A stretch of DNA of 64,000 nt, taken from contig NZ_JACYFS010000001.1 of the NCBI RefSeq assembly GCF_014837145.1, positions 1,178,001 through 1,242,000 of the forward strand, in the 5' to 3' direction. The notes beneath the pieces were generated by a model. That model worked only from the letters and a program-made list of their open reading frames with translations, was not told the DNA's origin and searched no databases. The stretch comes from Chryseobacterium caseinilyticum (GTDB lineage Bacteria > Bacteroidota > Bacteroidia > Flavobacteriales > Weeksellaceae). Positions 46,004-55,924 of this stretch are shown here, in pieces; positions within the stretch are counted from its first letter, which is position 1; every line of letters begins with the position of its first letter. A program made the position numbers and the translations under genes.

Positions 46004-46033
46004 TTTGCCTTAATTATTAAATTTTTATCTTTG
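46004..46033 (+). promoter_or_regulatory. Promoter of the AraC gene
   Basis: TTTG (46004-46007), an 18-base spacer and TATCTTTG (46026-46033). Both elements match the Bacteroidota consensus. The -7 box ends 23 bases before the start codon. Confidence 0.7.
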
Positions 46034-46056
46034 AAACAGAGCACACACCAAAAATC

Positions 46057-46983
46057 ATGATAATGAACGATCATAAATACTTATTGCAAGAGCCTGAACT
46101 GAAAGAAGAAAACAAGCTGATAACACTGGTTGAAAATCAGACAAAATTCAATCTGAGGAATTGTGAGTTCAGTATTTATGAAACCCACAAATCTGCTTTT
46201 AATGTAAAACTGCATTTTGATACAATTGCTTTCACGGCAATGCTCAGAGGCAAAAAGCATTTAAAACTGGAGAGCAAAAATCAGTATTTTGATTACTTCC
46301 CGGGAGAAAGTGTGCTGGTTTCGCCTGGAGAAACGATGGTGATTGATTTCCCCGAAGCCGATGAAACGCCTTCACAGTGTATTTCTTTAAGTTTAAATTC
46401 TGAGTTTATTGAAGATTCTTTAAATCATTTAAACTATCACCTTCCGAAAACAGATGAAACCTCAAACTGGAATTTAGATTTAAATGAATATTTTCTGTTT
46501 AATAATCAGTCTTTAGCTTCAGCAACCAACAATATTATGAGAATTGCGATGGACGACAATTCGCAGAAAGATATTATGGCAGATTTTGCTTTGAAAGAAC
46601 TGCTCATCCGTTTAATGCAGACGCAGGCTCGCGGAATGGTTGAGAAAAATGTGGCTAAAAATAAATCGAGAATTGGATTTGCCGTAGATTATATCAGAAA
46701 AAATCTTCACCAGAAGCTTTCGGTGGATGCTATTGCTAAACTGGCGTATGTGAGTAAATCTAATTTCTTCAGGATGTTTAAAGATGAACTTGGAACTTCG
46801 CCTAATGATTTTATTCTGCAGGAAAGAATCAGCAAAGCAAAAGAACTTTTGGCCACTCAGAACAGCATTAAAGAGACTGCTTTCCAAACTGGTTTTTCTG
46901 ATGCAAATTACTTTAACAGAGTATTTAAGCAACTCGTTGGTGACACACCTAAAAATTATCAAAAAAAATTTACTTTTCTCTAA
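46057..46983 (+). CDS. AraC family transcriptional regulator
   Basis: A 308-residue regulator with an N-terminal ligand-binding domain (KSAFNVKLHFDTIAF, FPGESVLVSPGET) and two C-terminal HTHs (LSVDAIAKLAYVSKSNFFRM and SIKETAFQTGFSDANYFNRV, then GDTPKNYQKKF). Two possible ATGs stand near the start (46057 and 46063); I keep the first. It is divergent from the aldehyde dehydrogenase gene and probably activates it through the 21-base direct repeats at 45943-45975. Confidence 0.92.
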   Translation: MIMNDHKYLLQEPELKEENKLITLVENQTKFNLRNCEFSIYETHKSAFNVKLHFDTIAFTAMLRGKKHLKLESKNQYFDYFPGESVLVSPGETMVIDFPEADETPSQCISLSLNSEFIEDSLNHLNYHLPKTDETSNWNLDLNEYFLFNNQSLASATNNIMRIAMDDNSQKDIMADFALKELLIRLMQTQARGMVEKNVAKNKSRIGFAVDYIRKNLHQKLSVDAIAKLAYVSKSNFFRMFKDELGTSPNDFILQERISKAKELLATQNSIKETAFQTGFSDANYFNRVFKQLVGDTPKNYQKKFTFL

Positions 46984-47096
46984 ATGTTATTTTCTGAATA
47001 ACAAATAAATTAATTACGTACTAAATTCCAAATAATTAACAGCCATTTAAGAATAATTCTTCAAGGGTAAAGAAAGTGTTCAATTTTCTAATTGAT

Positions 47097-47104
47097 TATT
47101 TTTG
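47097..47104 (+). promoter_or_regulatory. -7 box of the large T9SS gene
   Basis: TATTTTTG matches TAnnTTTG, 37 bases before the ATG at 47142. The -33 element is unclear. Confidence 0.4.
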
Positions 47105-47141
47105 TTTTGATAAATAATAATTCAAAAATAATCGTACAATC

Positions 47142-50100
47142 ATGAAGAAATTTTTTACTTCATTTATTTTTCTGTGGCTGGTATCACAGTTGGGAATTAT
47201 GAGTCATCTAAAAGCTCAGACACCTGCTACGATACCTTACACGCAGAATTTTAACTCAGCAAACGATTTTACGTTTGTGAATGGTACCCAAACCAACAAA
47301 TGGGCATATGGAACTGCAACTGGAAATACAGGAAGTTCTATCTATATCTCCAATGATAACGGTACGGCAAACGCTTATACTGTAAATTCTACTTCAGTTG
47401 TTCAGGCTTACCGTGAAATTACTGTACCAGCAAATACTACTATTGCCACATTATCTTTCGACTGGAAAGGTATAGGTGAAGGTTTTACAACTACCAACTA
47501 TGATTATCTGAGAGTCTGGCTGGTACCTGCGACTTTTACTCCTGTTGCAGGGACACAGATCACAGCGGGAGCAGGGAGAATCCAGTTGGGTGGAAATATG
47601 AACAATCAGGCGACGTGGCTGAATTATTTAAATTCAGGTTTAAATTTAAGCAGTTTCGCAGGTTCTACGATGCGACTTGTTTTCGAATGGAGAAACGATT
47701 TTTCATCCGGTACTCAGCCTCCGGTTGCCATCGATAATGTTAATCTTTCGATTCCTTCATGTGTGATGCCAACTGCTTTGGCAGTGAACAATATCACACC
47801 AAATGGAGCAACCATCAGCTGGACAGCACCTACACCAGCGCCTGCAAACGGCTATCAGTATTATGTTACTACAACCAATACTGCTCCGGTTGCTACAACA
47901 CCTCCTTCAGGTACTTCTGCTTCAACGTCAACGATTCTAGGCAGTTTGAATCCAAATACTACATACTACTTTTGGGTTCGTTCAGTATGCGGTACAAGTG
48001 ATCTAAGCATATGGACACCCGGACCGTCATTTACAACGCCTCAAATTCCTGCAACAATTCCTTATACTCAGAATTTCACAGGGGGAAATGATTTCGCATT
48101 TGTAAACGGAACTCAGACCAACCAATGGGCATACGGATCTGCAACAGGAAACACAGGAAATTCAATTTACATTTCCAATAACAACGGTACTGCGAATGCT
48201 TACACAATTGGTTCTACATCAGTAGTACAGGCATTCCGTGATATCACTGTACCGGCAGGTACTACAATTGCCAATTTATCTTTTGACTGGAAAGGTATTG
48301 GCGAAGGGTTCACAACAACCAACTATGACTATCTCAGAGTATGGTTGGTGCCAATAACATTCGTTCCTGTAGCTGGAACACAGATTACCGCTGGAACAGG
48401 AAGAGTTCAGGTAGGCGGTAACATGAACAATCAGGCAACATGGGCTAATTATTTAAATTCAAATTTAAATATCACCTCTTTTGCAGGATCAACAATGCGT
48501 CTAGTTTTTGAATGGAGAAATGACAGCAGCGGTGGAACTCAGCCTCCAATGGCTATTGATAATGTAAATATATCAATCCCATCCTGTGTTATTCCTACTG
48601 CTTTGGCCGTAATTACAGTGACAGCAAACGGTGCTACAATAAGCTGGACTGCCCCAACTCCGGCGCCGGCAAACGGATACCAGTATTATGTAACGACTAC
48701 AAATACTGCCCCTACTCAGACAACGCCTCCAACAGGCAACACAAATGCGACTTCAGTAACTTTGGGAAGTTTAACACCGAATACAACTTATTACTTCTGG
48801 GTACGTTCACGTTGCAATACTACCGATTACAGCTTGTGGACTGCAGGACCTTCATTTACAACAACGCAGATTCCTGCGACAATTCCTTACATTCAGGATT
48901 TCTCGGGTGCGGTTGATTTTGGATTTACCAACGGAACTCAGACCAACAAATGGGTTTCCGGTTCAGCAACAGGAAATACAGGTAATTCTATCTATATTTC
49001 CAACAACGGAACCGCGAATGCATACACCATCAGTTCAACATCTGTGGTACATGCCTACAGAGATATTGCAGTACCTGCGGGAACTACAGAAGCTCAGTTT
49101 GGTTTCGACTGGAAAGCAGGCGGAGAAAGCACTTATGACTATTTAAGAGTTTGGTTGGTGCCAGCTTCTTATCAGCCGGTGGCAGGAACTCAGATTACTG
49201 CAGGAACAGGAAGAATTCAGATTGGAGCAAACTATAATCTGCAGACTGCATGGCAGAATTTCCTTAATCCAGCCTTAAACATCGGCAGTTTTGCAGGATC
49301 TACAATGCGTGTAGTATTTGAATGGAGAAATGACGGAAGTGGCGGAGTACAGCCGCCGGTAGCTGTTGACAATGTAAAATTACTGGTTTGTAACAATGCA
49401 ACACCAACAGTAACTGTAGGAACAATCACTCAGAATTCAGCAGTTTTAAACTGGAATCAGGATATCAACGGAGCAACTTACGAGATCAGATACAGACCTT
49501 TAGGAAGCACAGCGTGGCAGACTCAGTCTGTTGGTGCAGCTCCATATCCTGCAGCAACGAATACTTTTACATTAACCAATTTACTTCCTGCGACCGAGTA
49601 TGAAGTGGAAATTGCTGCAGTATGTAAAAATGTACCTGGTGTTTATTCACACAATACATTTATTACAAGATGTGATCCTACTCCACCGAACGTTACAGTG
49701 ACCAATATCACCTCAACTTCTGCATTAGTTACCTGGAATCCTCTGGCAGTAAATGGTACGTACCAACTGCAGTGGAGAGAAGTGGGAACAGCAGTGTGGA
49801 ACACGCCGACAATTCCTCAGCCGCCTGCAAACTCTTATGTTCTTGACGGATTAAGTTCTTATAAAACTTACGAAGTTATGGTAAGAAACACATGTATTGG
49901 AGAGACAACTCCAAACCCGTGGTCAAATGCGCAGGTATTTACAACGGTCAGAGTTTGCGAAATTCCGCCTCCGGGATTAACGATTACTCAGCTTAACCCA
50001 ACTTCGGCAGAAGTAACCTGGGAAGCTTACACAGGAACCGGAGCTACCAACAGTTATGTTTTAAGATACAGAAAAGTTGGAATTCCGAGCTGGACAAATA

Positions 50101-50948
50101 TCACTGTTAATAATACGACAACATACACGATTACCGGATTAGTGGAATTAACAAAATATGAAATGCAGGTTGCAAACGTTTGTACCGGAACTCCTGGAAA
50201 CTTTACACCGTTGTATTATTTTACGACTCCAACGGTAGTATACTGCCAAATGTCTTCAACAAATTCTACAACAGAATACATCAATAAAGTAAGCGTAACG
50301 CCTTATCAGAGTGCAGCAAAAGAAAATGCTTCAGGACCTTCAAACTATACAGATTTCACAGGAGATACTACAAAGTATATTACTTTAATTCAGGGATCTC
50401 AGGGGAATGTTGTTAAAGTTGATAAAACTTCTGCATCCGGTTCAAATACAGGTGTTGCTGTATGGATTGATTTCAACAGAAACGGATATTTTGATGTGAA
50501 TGAAAAAATCCTTTCTAACGGTCCGAACAGTCAGACTTCTGTAAGTGCTGCATTTACCGTACCTGAAGATACTTTTGTGAGCAGTACAGATTACAAATAT
50601 GTAGTAATGAGAGTGGCAATGCAGAAAGATGGTGTTCCTGTAAACTGTACGAGCTTTGCAGATGGTGAAGTTGAAGATTACACGGTAAGAATTCAAAAGA
50701 AACCGATTGTAAATGCTTTAGACCAGACTGAAATTATTTTATATCCAAACCCTGTAAAGACAGTGCTTAATATAAAAAATATCAGTGTAAAAGCTAACTA
50801 TAAAATTTACAGTACTTCAGGACAGCTTGTTTCTTCAGGAGTAATTGTCAACAATAAAATTGATGTATCAAGACTGATCAACGGTCTTTACGTTATTGAA
50901 GTTGTCGATGGGAATACCACTGTTCAGAAAAAATTCATTAAAGAATAA
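47142..50948 (+). CDS. Giant FN3/GEVED protein with T9SS type A sorting domain
   Basis: A 1268-residue surface or secreted protein. Signal peptide to LKAQ (about 26). Then two tandem 275-residue units (28-302, 303-577), each a beta-sandwich module (TIPYTQNF to VAIDNVNLSIPSC) plus an FN3 domain, and a third copy of the first module (578 to about 750). Further FN3 domains follow, then a GEVED domain (about 1085-1190, VAVWIDFNRNGYFDVNEK and FADGEVEDYTVRI). The type A sorting domain (IILYPNPVKTVLNIK to the end KKFIKE) closes it. No enzyme motif was seen. The domain set suggests adhesion or binding. Confidence 0.9.
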   Translation: MKKFFTSFIFLWLVSQLGIMSHLKAQTPATIPYTQNFNSANDFTFVNGTQTNKWAYGTATGNTGSSIYISNDNGTANAYTVNSTSVVQAYREITVPANTTIATLSFDWKGIGEGFTTTNYDYLRVWLVPATFTPVAGTQITAGAGRIQLGGNMNNQATWLNYLNSGLNLSSFAGSTMRLVFEWRNDFSSGTQPPVAIDNVNLSIPSCVMPTALAVNNITPNGATISWTAPTPAPANGYQYYVTTTNTAPVATTPPSGTSASTSTILGSLNPNTTYYFWVRSVCGTSDLSIWTPGPSFTTPQIPATIPYTQNFTGGNDFAFVNGTQTNQWAYGSATGNTGNSIYISNNNGTANAYTIGSTSVVQAFRDITVPAGTTIANLSFDWKGIGEGFTTTNYDYLRVWLVPITFVPVAGTQITAGTGRVQVGGNMNNQATWANYLNSNLNITSFAGSTMRLVFEWRNDSSGGTQPPMAIDNVNISIPSCVIPTALAVITVTANGATISWTAPTPAPANGYQYYVTTTNTAPTQTTPPTGNTNATSVTLGSLTPNTTYYFWVRSRCNTTDYSLWTAGPSFTTTQIPATIPYIQDFSGAVDFGFTNGTQTNKWVSGSATGNTGNSIYISNNGTANAYTISSTSVVHAYRDIAVPAGTTEAQFGFDWKAGGESTYDYLRVWLVPASYQPVAGTQITAGTGRIQIGANYNLQTAWQNFLNPALNIGSFAGSTMRVVFEWRNDGSGGVQPPVAVDNVKLLVCNNATPTVTVGTITQNSAVLNWNQDINGATYEIRYRPLGSTAWQTQSVGAAPYPAATNTFTLTNLLPATEYEVEIAAVCKNVPGVYSHNTFITRCDPTPPNVTVTNITSTSALVTWNPLAVNGTYQLQWREVGTAVWNTPTIPQPPANSYVLDGLSSYKTYEVMVRNTCIGETTPNPWSNAQVFTTVRVCEIPPPGLTITQLNPTSAEVTWEAYTGTGATNSYVLRYRKVGIPSWTNITVNNTTTYTITGLVELTKYEMQVANVCTGTPGNFTPLYYFTTPTVVYCQMSSTNSTTEYINKVSVTPYQSAAKENASGPSNYTDFTGDTTKYITLIQGSQGNVVKVDKTSASGSNTGVAVWIDFNRNGYFDVNEKILSNGPNSQTSVSAAFTVPEDTFVSSTDYKYVVMRVAMQKDGVPVNCTSFADGEVEDYTVRIQKKPIVNALDQTEIILYPNPVKTVLNIKNISVKANYKIYSTSGQLVSSGVIVNNKIDVSRLINGLYVIEVVDGNTTVQKKFIKE
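47223..49390 (+). repeat. Tandem duplication within the T9SS gene
   Basis: Units begin at 47223, 48048 and 48873, exactly 825 bases apart. The first two are full 275-codon units, the third covers only the sandwich module and diverges after about 49390. The units differ at many synonymous positions, so the duplication is not recent. Confidence 0.85.
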
Positions 50949-50968
50949 TCATTATTCAATCTAAATAA

Positions 50969-51054
50969 AATAGCCGCCGTAAAAAGCGGCTATTTTTTTG
51001 CACAAAAAAAGATGAAGACAACCGACTTCATCCTACTTCATTTATGAATTTCAG
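50969..51054. terminator. Terminator pair, copy 1
   Basis: ATAGCCGC / GCGGCTAT hairpin with TTTTTTT (rightward) followed by GATGAAG / CTTCATC hairpin (leftward T run from the A run at 51002). It follows the large T9SS gene. Confidence 0.8.
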
Positions 51055-51088
51055 TTTAAATCTTCAGTTTTATGAACGGTTTAAATAC

Positions 51089-51174
51089 AATAGCCGCCGT
51101 AAAAAGCGGCTATTTTTTTGCACAAAAAAAGATGAAGCCAACCGACTTCATCTTTTTTTATATCTGAATTTCAG
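51089..51174. terminator. Terminator pair, copy 2 (duplicate of copy 1)
   Basis: Same pair of hairpins as copy 1, offset by exactly 120 bases, with only a few differences in the first 75 bases. The leftward hairpin lies directly past the hemL stop. Confidence 0.8.
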
Positions 51175-51176
51175 TA

Positions 51177-52451
51177 TCAAAAAGTTCTTACTGCATCCAG
51201 TGTCATATTGATTTCTTCATCTCGAATAGCATCACTGATAAAATAAGTTTCATACCCACTCGGCGGAAGATAAATTCCGTTTTCAAGCATGTGATGGAAG
51301 AATTTGTTAAATGTGTAATGATTTGCTTTCTGTGCATCATCAAAATCTGAAACCTTATCTGTATCAAAGAAAACCGACATCATCGATCCTTTTCTGTTGA
51401 TCGTATGGTGAATTCCCTTTTCAGTTAAAATCTTACCTATTTCAATATCTAAAACTTCAGTAGTTTCTTCAAGTCTGTTGAAAAATTCGAAGTCATTTTT
51501 GATAAGCTGAAGCGTTTTCAAACCAGCTCTCATCGCCAATGGATTTCCGCTCAAAGTTCCGGCCTGATAAACGCCGCCTTTTGGTGCAAGATGATCCATA
51601 ATTTCGTTTCTTCCTGCAAAAGCACCAACCGGCAGTCCGCCTCCAATTACTTTTCCGTAAGTCACCAAATCAGCTTTTACATTAAATAATTCCTGTGCAC
51701 CGCCAAAAGCCAGTCTGAAACCAGTCATCACTTCATCAAATATCAGTAAAGATCCGTTTTCGTCACACAGAATTCTCAGTTTCTGGAGAAAATCATTTTC
51801 AGGCAATACACAACCCATATTTCCGGCAACCGGCTCGATGATGATTCCTGCAATTTCACCAGGATTTTGTTTAAATAATTCTTCAACCTGTTCAAAATCA
51901 TTATATCTCGCCAGCAAAGTATCTTTTGCTGTTCCTGCAGTAACTCCAGGTGAATTTGGGTTGCCAAAAGTTGCAGCACCACTCCCCGCTTTTATTAAAA
52001 ATGAATCTGAGTGACCGTGATAGCAGCCTTCAAATTTCACAATTTTATCTCTTCCCGTAAAGCCTCTTGCCAGTCTTACGGCACTCATACACGCTTCCGT
52101 TCCTGAAGAAACCATTCTGATCTGGTCAATATTCGGAACATTTTCTGTGATGAATTTTGCGATTTCTGTTTCCAATTCTGTGGGCGCACCGAAAGAAAAT
52201 CCTTTCTCAGCCTGAATTTTGAGTTCCTCTAAAACTTCCGGATGCGTATGCCCTAAAATAGCCGGTCCCCACGAGTTGATGTAATCTACGTAAACATTGT
52301 CGTCGGCATCTGTAAGGTAAGCTCCTTTTGCAGATTTCATAAAAACAGGAACGCCGCCAACAGATTTGAAGGCACGTACAGGCGAATTGACTCCGCCGGG
52401 AATATATTGGTAAGCTTCATCAAATAAAGCTGAACTTCTCTGGTATCTCAT
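51177..52451 (-). CDS. hemL: Glutamate-1-semialdehyde 2,1-aminomutase
   Basis: The frame opens at 52550, but ATG 52449-52451 gives the usual start ([20 protein letters not shown]) and 424 residues. PLP fold-type I motifs: [41 protein letters not shown] and the PLP-lysine in [16 protein letters not shown]. It converts glutamate-1-semialdehyde to 5-aminolevulinate in the C5 pathway of tetrapyrrole synthesis. No other hem gene is adjacent. Confidence 0.97.
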   Translation of the reverse strand: MRYQRSSALFDEAYQYIPGGVNSPVRAFKSVGGVPVFMKSAKGAYLTDADDNVYVDYINSWGPAILGHTHPEVLEELKIQAEKGFSFGAPTELETEIAKFITENVPNIDQIRMVSSGTEACMSAVRLARGFTGRDKIVKFEGCYHGHSDSFLIKAGSGAATFGNPNSPGVTAGTAKDTLLARYNDFEQVEELFKQNPGEIAGIIIEPVAGNMGCVLPENDFLQKLRILCDENGSLLIFDEVMTGFRLAFGGAQELFNVKADLVTYGKVIGGGLPVGAFAGRNEIMDHLAPKGGVYQAGTLSGNPLAMRAGLKTLQLIKNDFEFFNRLEETTEVLDIEIGKILTEKGIHHTINRKGSMMSVFFDTDKVSDFDDAQKANHYTFNKFFHHMLENGIYLPPSGYETYFISDAIRDEEINMTLDAVRTF

Positions 52452-52507
52452 TGATTGTTGGGTGATAGATGTTTGTGTGTTAGATGCTGGGTGTAGGATG
52501 TTGTATG
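52452..52507. repeat. GATGTTGGGTG-type degenerate repeats
   Basis: Units such as GTTGGGTGATAGATG, GTTAGATGCTGGGTG and TAGGATGTTGTATG fill the gap before hemL. A shorter relative stands at 3942-3970 near lpdA. Confidence 0.6.
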
Positions 52508-52527
52508 TTAAAAACGCTCCCTTAAAA

Positions 52528-53577
52528 CTAATTTCTAGGCTTTTTTGCAATCAGATAAATCAGCTGACCGGCAGAAGGTTTCTGGCCTTCATCCATTCTG
52601 TTTTTTGCGTAAAGTTTATTGAGTTTAATTCCGAATTTCTGGGCAATGTCGTGCATATCTTCGGAATATTCAGCTTTGTAGATTGCTGTGTTTCCATCTG
52701 AATTTTTAGATTCAAGAAAGATAATTTCGTTTTTATTTAATTGATTGGTTTCCAATTCATTCCATTTCATCAGTTTTTCTTCACTGATTTTAAATTTACC
52801 GGCTATAAACTGAATATCTGTATCTTCAGGAATCACTACATATTTCAAACCTCCGTTCGGATGGCTTTTGATTAAAATAGAATTCAGAATTTCTGATTTG
52901 GTTTTTACACGTTCCTTTTTGGGAGCTTCAGCGTAAACTTTTTTAGGAGCCGGTGCAGGCTTTGAAACTTTTTTCTTTTCAACCGCCTTAGAAGATTCCA
53001 GACTTGCCATATATGCCTGATCATCTTTCAATCCGGGATACATTTTAAGAATAGCAAAATTAACTTCTTTAGAATTCACCTGATCAAATTCGTACAATCT
53101 GTACTTTTCAATTTTGCTGATGAGAATGCCTGCATATCTTGGGTTTGTGGCGTAACCTGCTTTTTTAAGACCATGGGCCCACGCTTTGTAATCTTTCATA
53201 TCGAGATTAAAAAGATTGGCGTAATACTTTCTGGTGGCTAAAAAAACTGAGTGATCTTCATAAGACTGCCTTGGGTCATCATACACTCTGAAACACTCAT
53301 TTGGAGCGTCATCGGTATGTTTCATCGTCTTGCCGGTCCATTCTTCCTTACACTTTATTCCAAAATGATTTTTTCCTTCCTGAGCAAGCCGGCTCTGTCC
53401 GCCACCCGTTTCCAAAAGCCCCTGTGCAAGCGTGATTGAGGCAGGAATTTTATATTTTTCCATTTCCTCTACTGCGTATTGGGCAAATTTCTGGATGTAC
53501 TGGTCATCATTCGCCCAGGTTTGGGCTGAGAATTCAGATAAAACTAAAAGGCTTACGACGGTGAAAAGTCTTTTCAT
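52528..53577 (-). CDS. Secreted glucosaminidase (GH73) with LysM domains
   Basis: The frame opens at 53637, but ATG 53575-53577 starts a good signal peptide ([18 protein letters not shown]) and a 349-residue product. The GH73 domain has [20 protein letters not shown] (the catalytic Glu lies in LLETGGG), [14 protein letters not shown] and [14 protein letters not shown] Lys/Pro-rich linker and two LysM-like repeats (about 230-349, [19 protein letters not shown] and [19 protein letters not shown]) follow. It cuts peptidoglycan between N-acetylglucosamine and N-acetylmuramic acid. Confidence 0.92.
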   Translation of the reverse strand: MKRLFTVVSLLVLSEFSAQTWANDDQYIQKFAQYAVEEMEKYKIPASITLAQGLLETGGGQSRLAQEGKNHFGIKCKEEWTGKTMKHTDDAPNECFRVYDDPRQSYEDHSVFLATRKYYANLFNLDMKDYKAWAHGLKKAGYATNPRYAGILISKIEKYRLYEFDQVNSKEVNFAILKMYPGLKDDQAYMASLESSKAVEKKKVSKPAPAPKKVYAEAPKKERVKTKSEILNSILIKSHPNGGLKYVVIPEDTDIQFIAGKFKISEEKLMKWNELETNQLNKNEIIFLESKNSDGNTAIYKAEYSEDMHDIAQKFGIKLNKLYAKNRMDEGQKPSAGQLIYLIAKKPRN

Positions 53578-53645
53578 CTTACTATTTTTAATGTTTAAAA
53601 GAAATATGGAACACAAAATGTGTTTCCATTTTTTCAAATTTAAAT

Positions 53646-54548
53646 TTATATAATCAAATTTCTGTTCTGTTTCTGCAGAAGCAAGTTTGCTCCTTCAATT
53701 CCCTGCAAACCACCGGTGTGAAAACAGAGAATTTTGCTTCCCTCCGGAAAATAACCTGCATCAATCATTTCAAAAACTTTCTGCATCATTTTTCCTGTAT
53801 AGATCGGTTCCAGCGGGATTTCATATTTTGCTTTAAAGTCGTTGATAAAACGTACGTTTTCGTCGTTTATTTTACCATAACCTCCAAAAGCAGCATCGGT
53901 TAGATGAAAATTTCTTTTTGATGTTAATTTTGAAATCTTTTCTTCCAAAGAATCATCTTCAACTACTTTAAAACCTATAACTTCCTGATTGTCTTCACAA
54001 AACTCTGAAAGTCCTGCAAGGGTTCCTCCGGTTCCGACTGCTGTGCAAAGATAATCAAAATCTTTTGTATCGTTATTGAGCATCATTTTAATGCCCTGTA
54101 CAGCGTTTCTGTTGGTTCCGCCCTCGGGAATAATCAGTGCTTCTGGAAATTCCTGTTTTAAAAATTCTGTAAGTTTTTCTTTGTGGCGGTATTCTTCACG
54201 GGTAACGAATTTCAGATTCATCCCGTTTCTTTTTGCATAAACCAAGGTAGGATTCTCCTTCCATTTTTTCCCGATTTCCTCTCCCCGGATAATGCCTAAA
54301 GTTTTTAAATTAAACTGATTCCCAAGAGCAGAAACTGCTGAAATATGATTAGAAAAGGCTCCCCCAAAAGTGATGATTAGAGGATTTTCAGGTTTCAGAT
54401 CTAAATAATTATTTATATTAAAAAAAAGTTTCCAGTGTTTGTTTCCGGAGATTTCGGGATGAATGAGATCTTCCCTTTTCATAAAGAGCTTCACCTTTTT
54501 TTCTATCGGAATTTCTACTATCGGAATCTGTATTTCGGGAACTTTCAT
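53646..54548 (-). CDS. PLP-dependent ACC deaminase / D-cysteine desulfhydrase family protein
   Basis: The frame opens at 54644, but ATG 54546-54548 gives the usual start (MKVPEIQIPIVEIP) and 300 residues. This is a fold-type II PLP enzyme: the PLP-lysine lies in HPEISGNKHWKL, with TFGGAFSNHISA, the glycine loop AVGTGGTLAGL and C-terminal FHTGGLQGI. Family members deaminate 1-aminocyclopropane-1-carboxylate or degrade D-cysteine. The substrate cannot be told from motifs. Confidence 0.88.
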   Translation of the reverse strand: MKVPEIQIPIVEIPIEKKVKLFMKREDLIHPEISGNKHWKLFFNINNYLDLKPENPLIITFGGAFSNHISAVSALGNQFNLKTLGIIRGEEIGKKWKENPTLVYAKRNGMNLKFVTREEYRHKEKLTEFLKQEFPEALIIPEGGTNRNAVQGIKMMLNNDTKDFDYLCTAVGTGGTLAGLSEFCEDNQEVIGFKVVEDDSLEEKISKLTSKRNFHLTDAAFGGYGKINDENVRFINDFKAKYEIPLEPIYTGKMMQKVFEMIDAGYFPEGSKILCFHTGGLQGIEGANLLLQKQNRNLII

Positions 54549-54744
54549 TAATGCAAATTTCCTTAATTTTTTTTTTAAAATTAAAATGACCTTACTTTTT
54601 AAACATCGTACAAAGATCAGCACTACTTTGTCATTCGGCAGCAATCTAAACTTCTATATTTTAAGTTACCTGAGATTTTTATTTAATGACAGACAAAACT
54701 CTCAAAGAAATTAGCTTATCATTATTTATCAATGTGAATTACGA

Positions 54745-55071
54745 TTAAATATACTTCCAGAAACCCCAGAATTTTCTTTTTTTCAGATAATTCATATCAC
54801 ACTCCATGGCATAGGCTTCACGCTCAAAAGATATTCTCCGGTACGCTTTATGGCTGTTTTTTAATTTGAAAAGCCAGAAGTAGTACTCAAGCAGATAAGC
54901 AATGTAAAAGAAAATAATAAGCAACTCCAATTGCTGTCGCAAATGAATTTTTTCATGGTTGATCAGTATTTTATTTTTCTTATCTTCGGGATTCCTAATA
55001 AAAATAAATGGAAAAAGTGTTATGCCACTTATTTTCAAGCGTTTTAAAGGTTTTTGGCACACAATTATCAT
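54745..55071 (-). CDS. Small membrane protein with HExxH motif
   Basis: A 108-residue protein when started at ATG 55069-55071 (the frame opens at 55134). It has NHEKIHLRQQLE (HExxH) about residue 40, one hydrophobic stretch right after it (LLIIFFYIAYLLEYYFWLF) and FEREAYAMECD further on, where a Glu could be a third metal ligand. This is like a minimal version of the M48/M56 zinc-site layout. No family could be named. It is divergent from the DUF5522 gene, with start codons about 43 bases apart. Confidence 0.62.
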   Translation of the reverse strand: MIIVCQKPLKRLKISGITLFPFIFIRNPEDKKNKILINHEKIHLRQQLELLIIFFYIAYLLEYYFWLFKLKNSHKAYRRISFEREAYAMECDMNYLKKRKFWGFWKYI

Positions 55072-55096
55072 AATTACAAATATATAGGTTTTTTGA

Positions 55097-55294
<198 letters not shown>

Positions 55295-55299
55295 TAGAA

Positions 55300-55830
55300 A
55301 TGAAAAGATATATTCTTATTGTACTCGCAGCGAGTTTAGGACTTTCATCTTGCAGTCCGTTCCAGGTAAGATCAGATTATGCTCAGACTGCTACTTTCAG
55401 TAACTACAGAACGTACAAACTGAGAATTGATGATTTAAAAATAAACGATATCGATAAAGACAGAGTTTTAAATGAATTATCGAAACAGCTGCAGGCAAAA
55501 GGTTTACAGTCGGGCGAAAATCCTGACGTAATAATCAATGTAAAGGCGAATCATAAAAAAATCACCGATATCAACACCACGAATCCTTACGGAGGAATGT
55601 GGGGCTGGGGCGGCGGTTTCGGTTGGGGAATCGGGATGAACAGAACCTGGACCAGCAACTACAACGAAGGGGCCATCATCGTGGATATGGTTGATGCCAA
55701 AACGCAAAAACTGGTTTGGCAGGGAATCGGAAGCGGAATTTCCGTTGACAGACCTAAAGCTAAGCAGAAGCAAATCCCTAAAATTATGATGGAAATTATG
55801 GCAAACTATCCTCCGGGAATGAAGAAATAA
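55300..55830 (+). CDS. DUF4136 lipoprotein
   Basis: A 176-residue protein with a lipoprotein signal (LIVLAASLGLSSCSPF, Cys about residue 18). The DUF4136 pattern covers DYAQTATFSNYRTYKLR near the start and EGAIIVDMVDAKTQKLVWQG toward the C-terminus. A glycine/tryptophan-rich loop (GGMWGWGGGFGWGIGM, about 100-115) stands between them. The family function is unknown. The product is probably attached to the envelope. Confidence 0.88.
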   Translation: MKRYILIVLAASLGLSSCSPFQVRSDYAQTATFSNYRTYKLRIDDLKINDIDKDRVLNELSKQLQAKGLQSGENPDVIINVKANHKKITDINTTNPYGGMWGWGGGFGWGIGMNRTWTSNYNEGAIIVDMVDAKTQKLVWQGIGSGISVDRPKAKQKQIPKIMMEIMANYPPGMKK

Positions 55831-55854
55831 TATTAAACTTTTATTTGTTTAATG

Positions 55855-55885
55855 AAAAAAGCTGGTCATCTGACCAGCTTTTTTT
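55855..55885. terminator. Terminator between convergent genes
   Basis: Perfect GCTGGTCA / TGACCAGC stem with a two-base TC loop, A run before and T run after. Confidence 0.85.
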
Positions 55886-55924
55886 GTTTATAAACATGAA
55901 CCTGACACCAAAAAGATTTCAATT

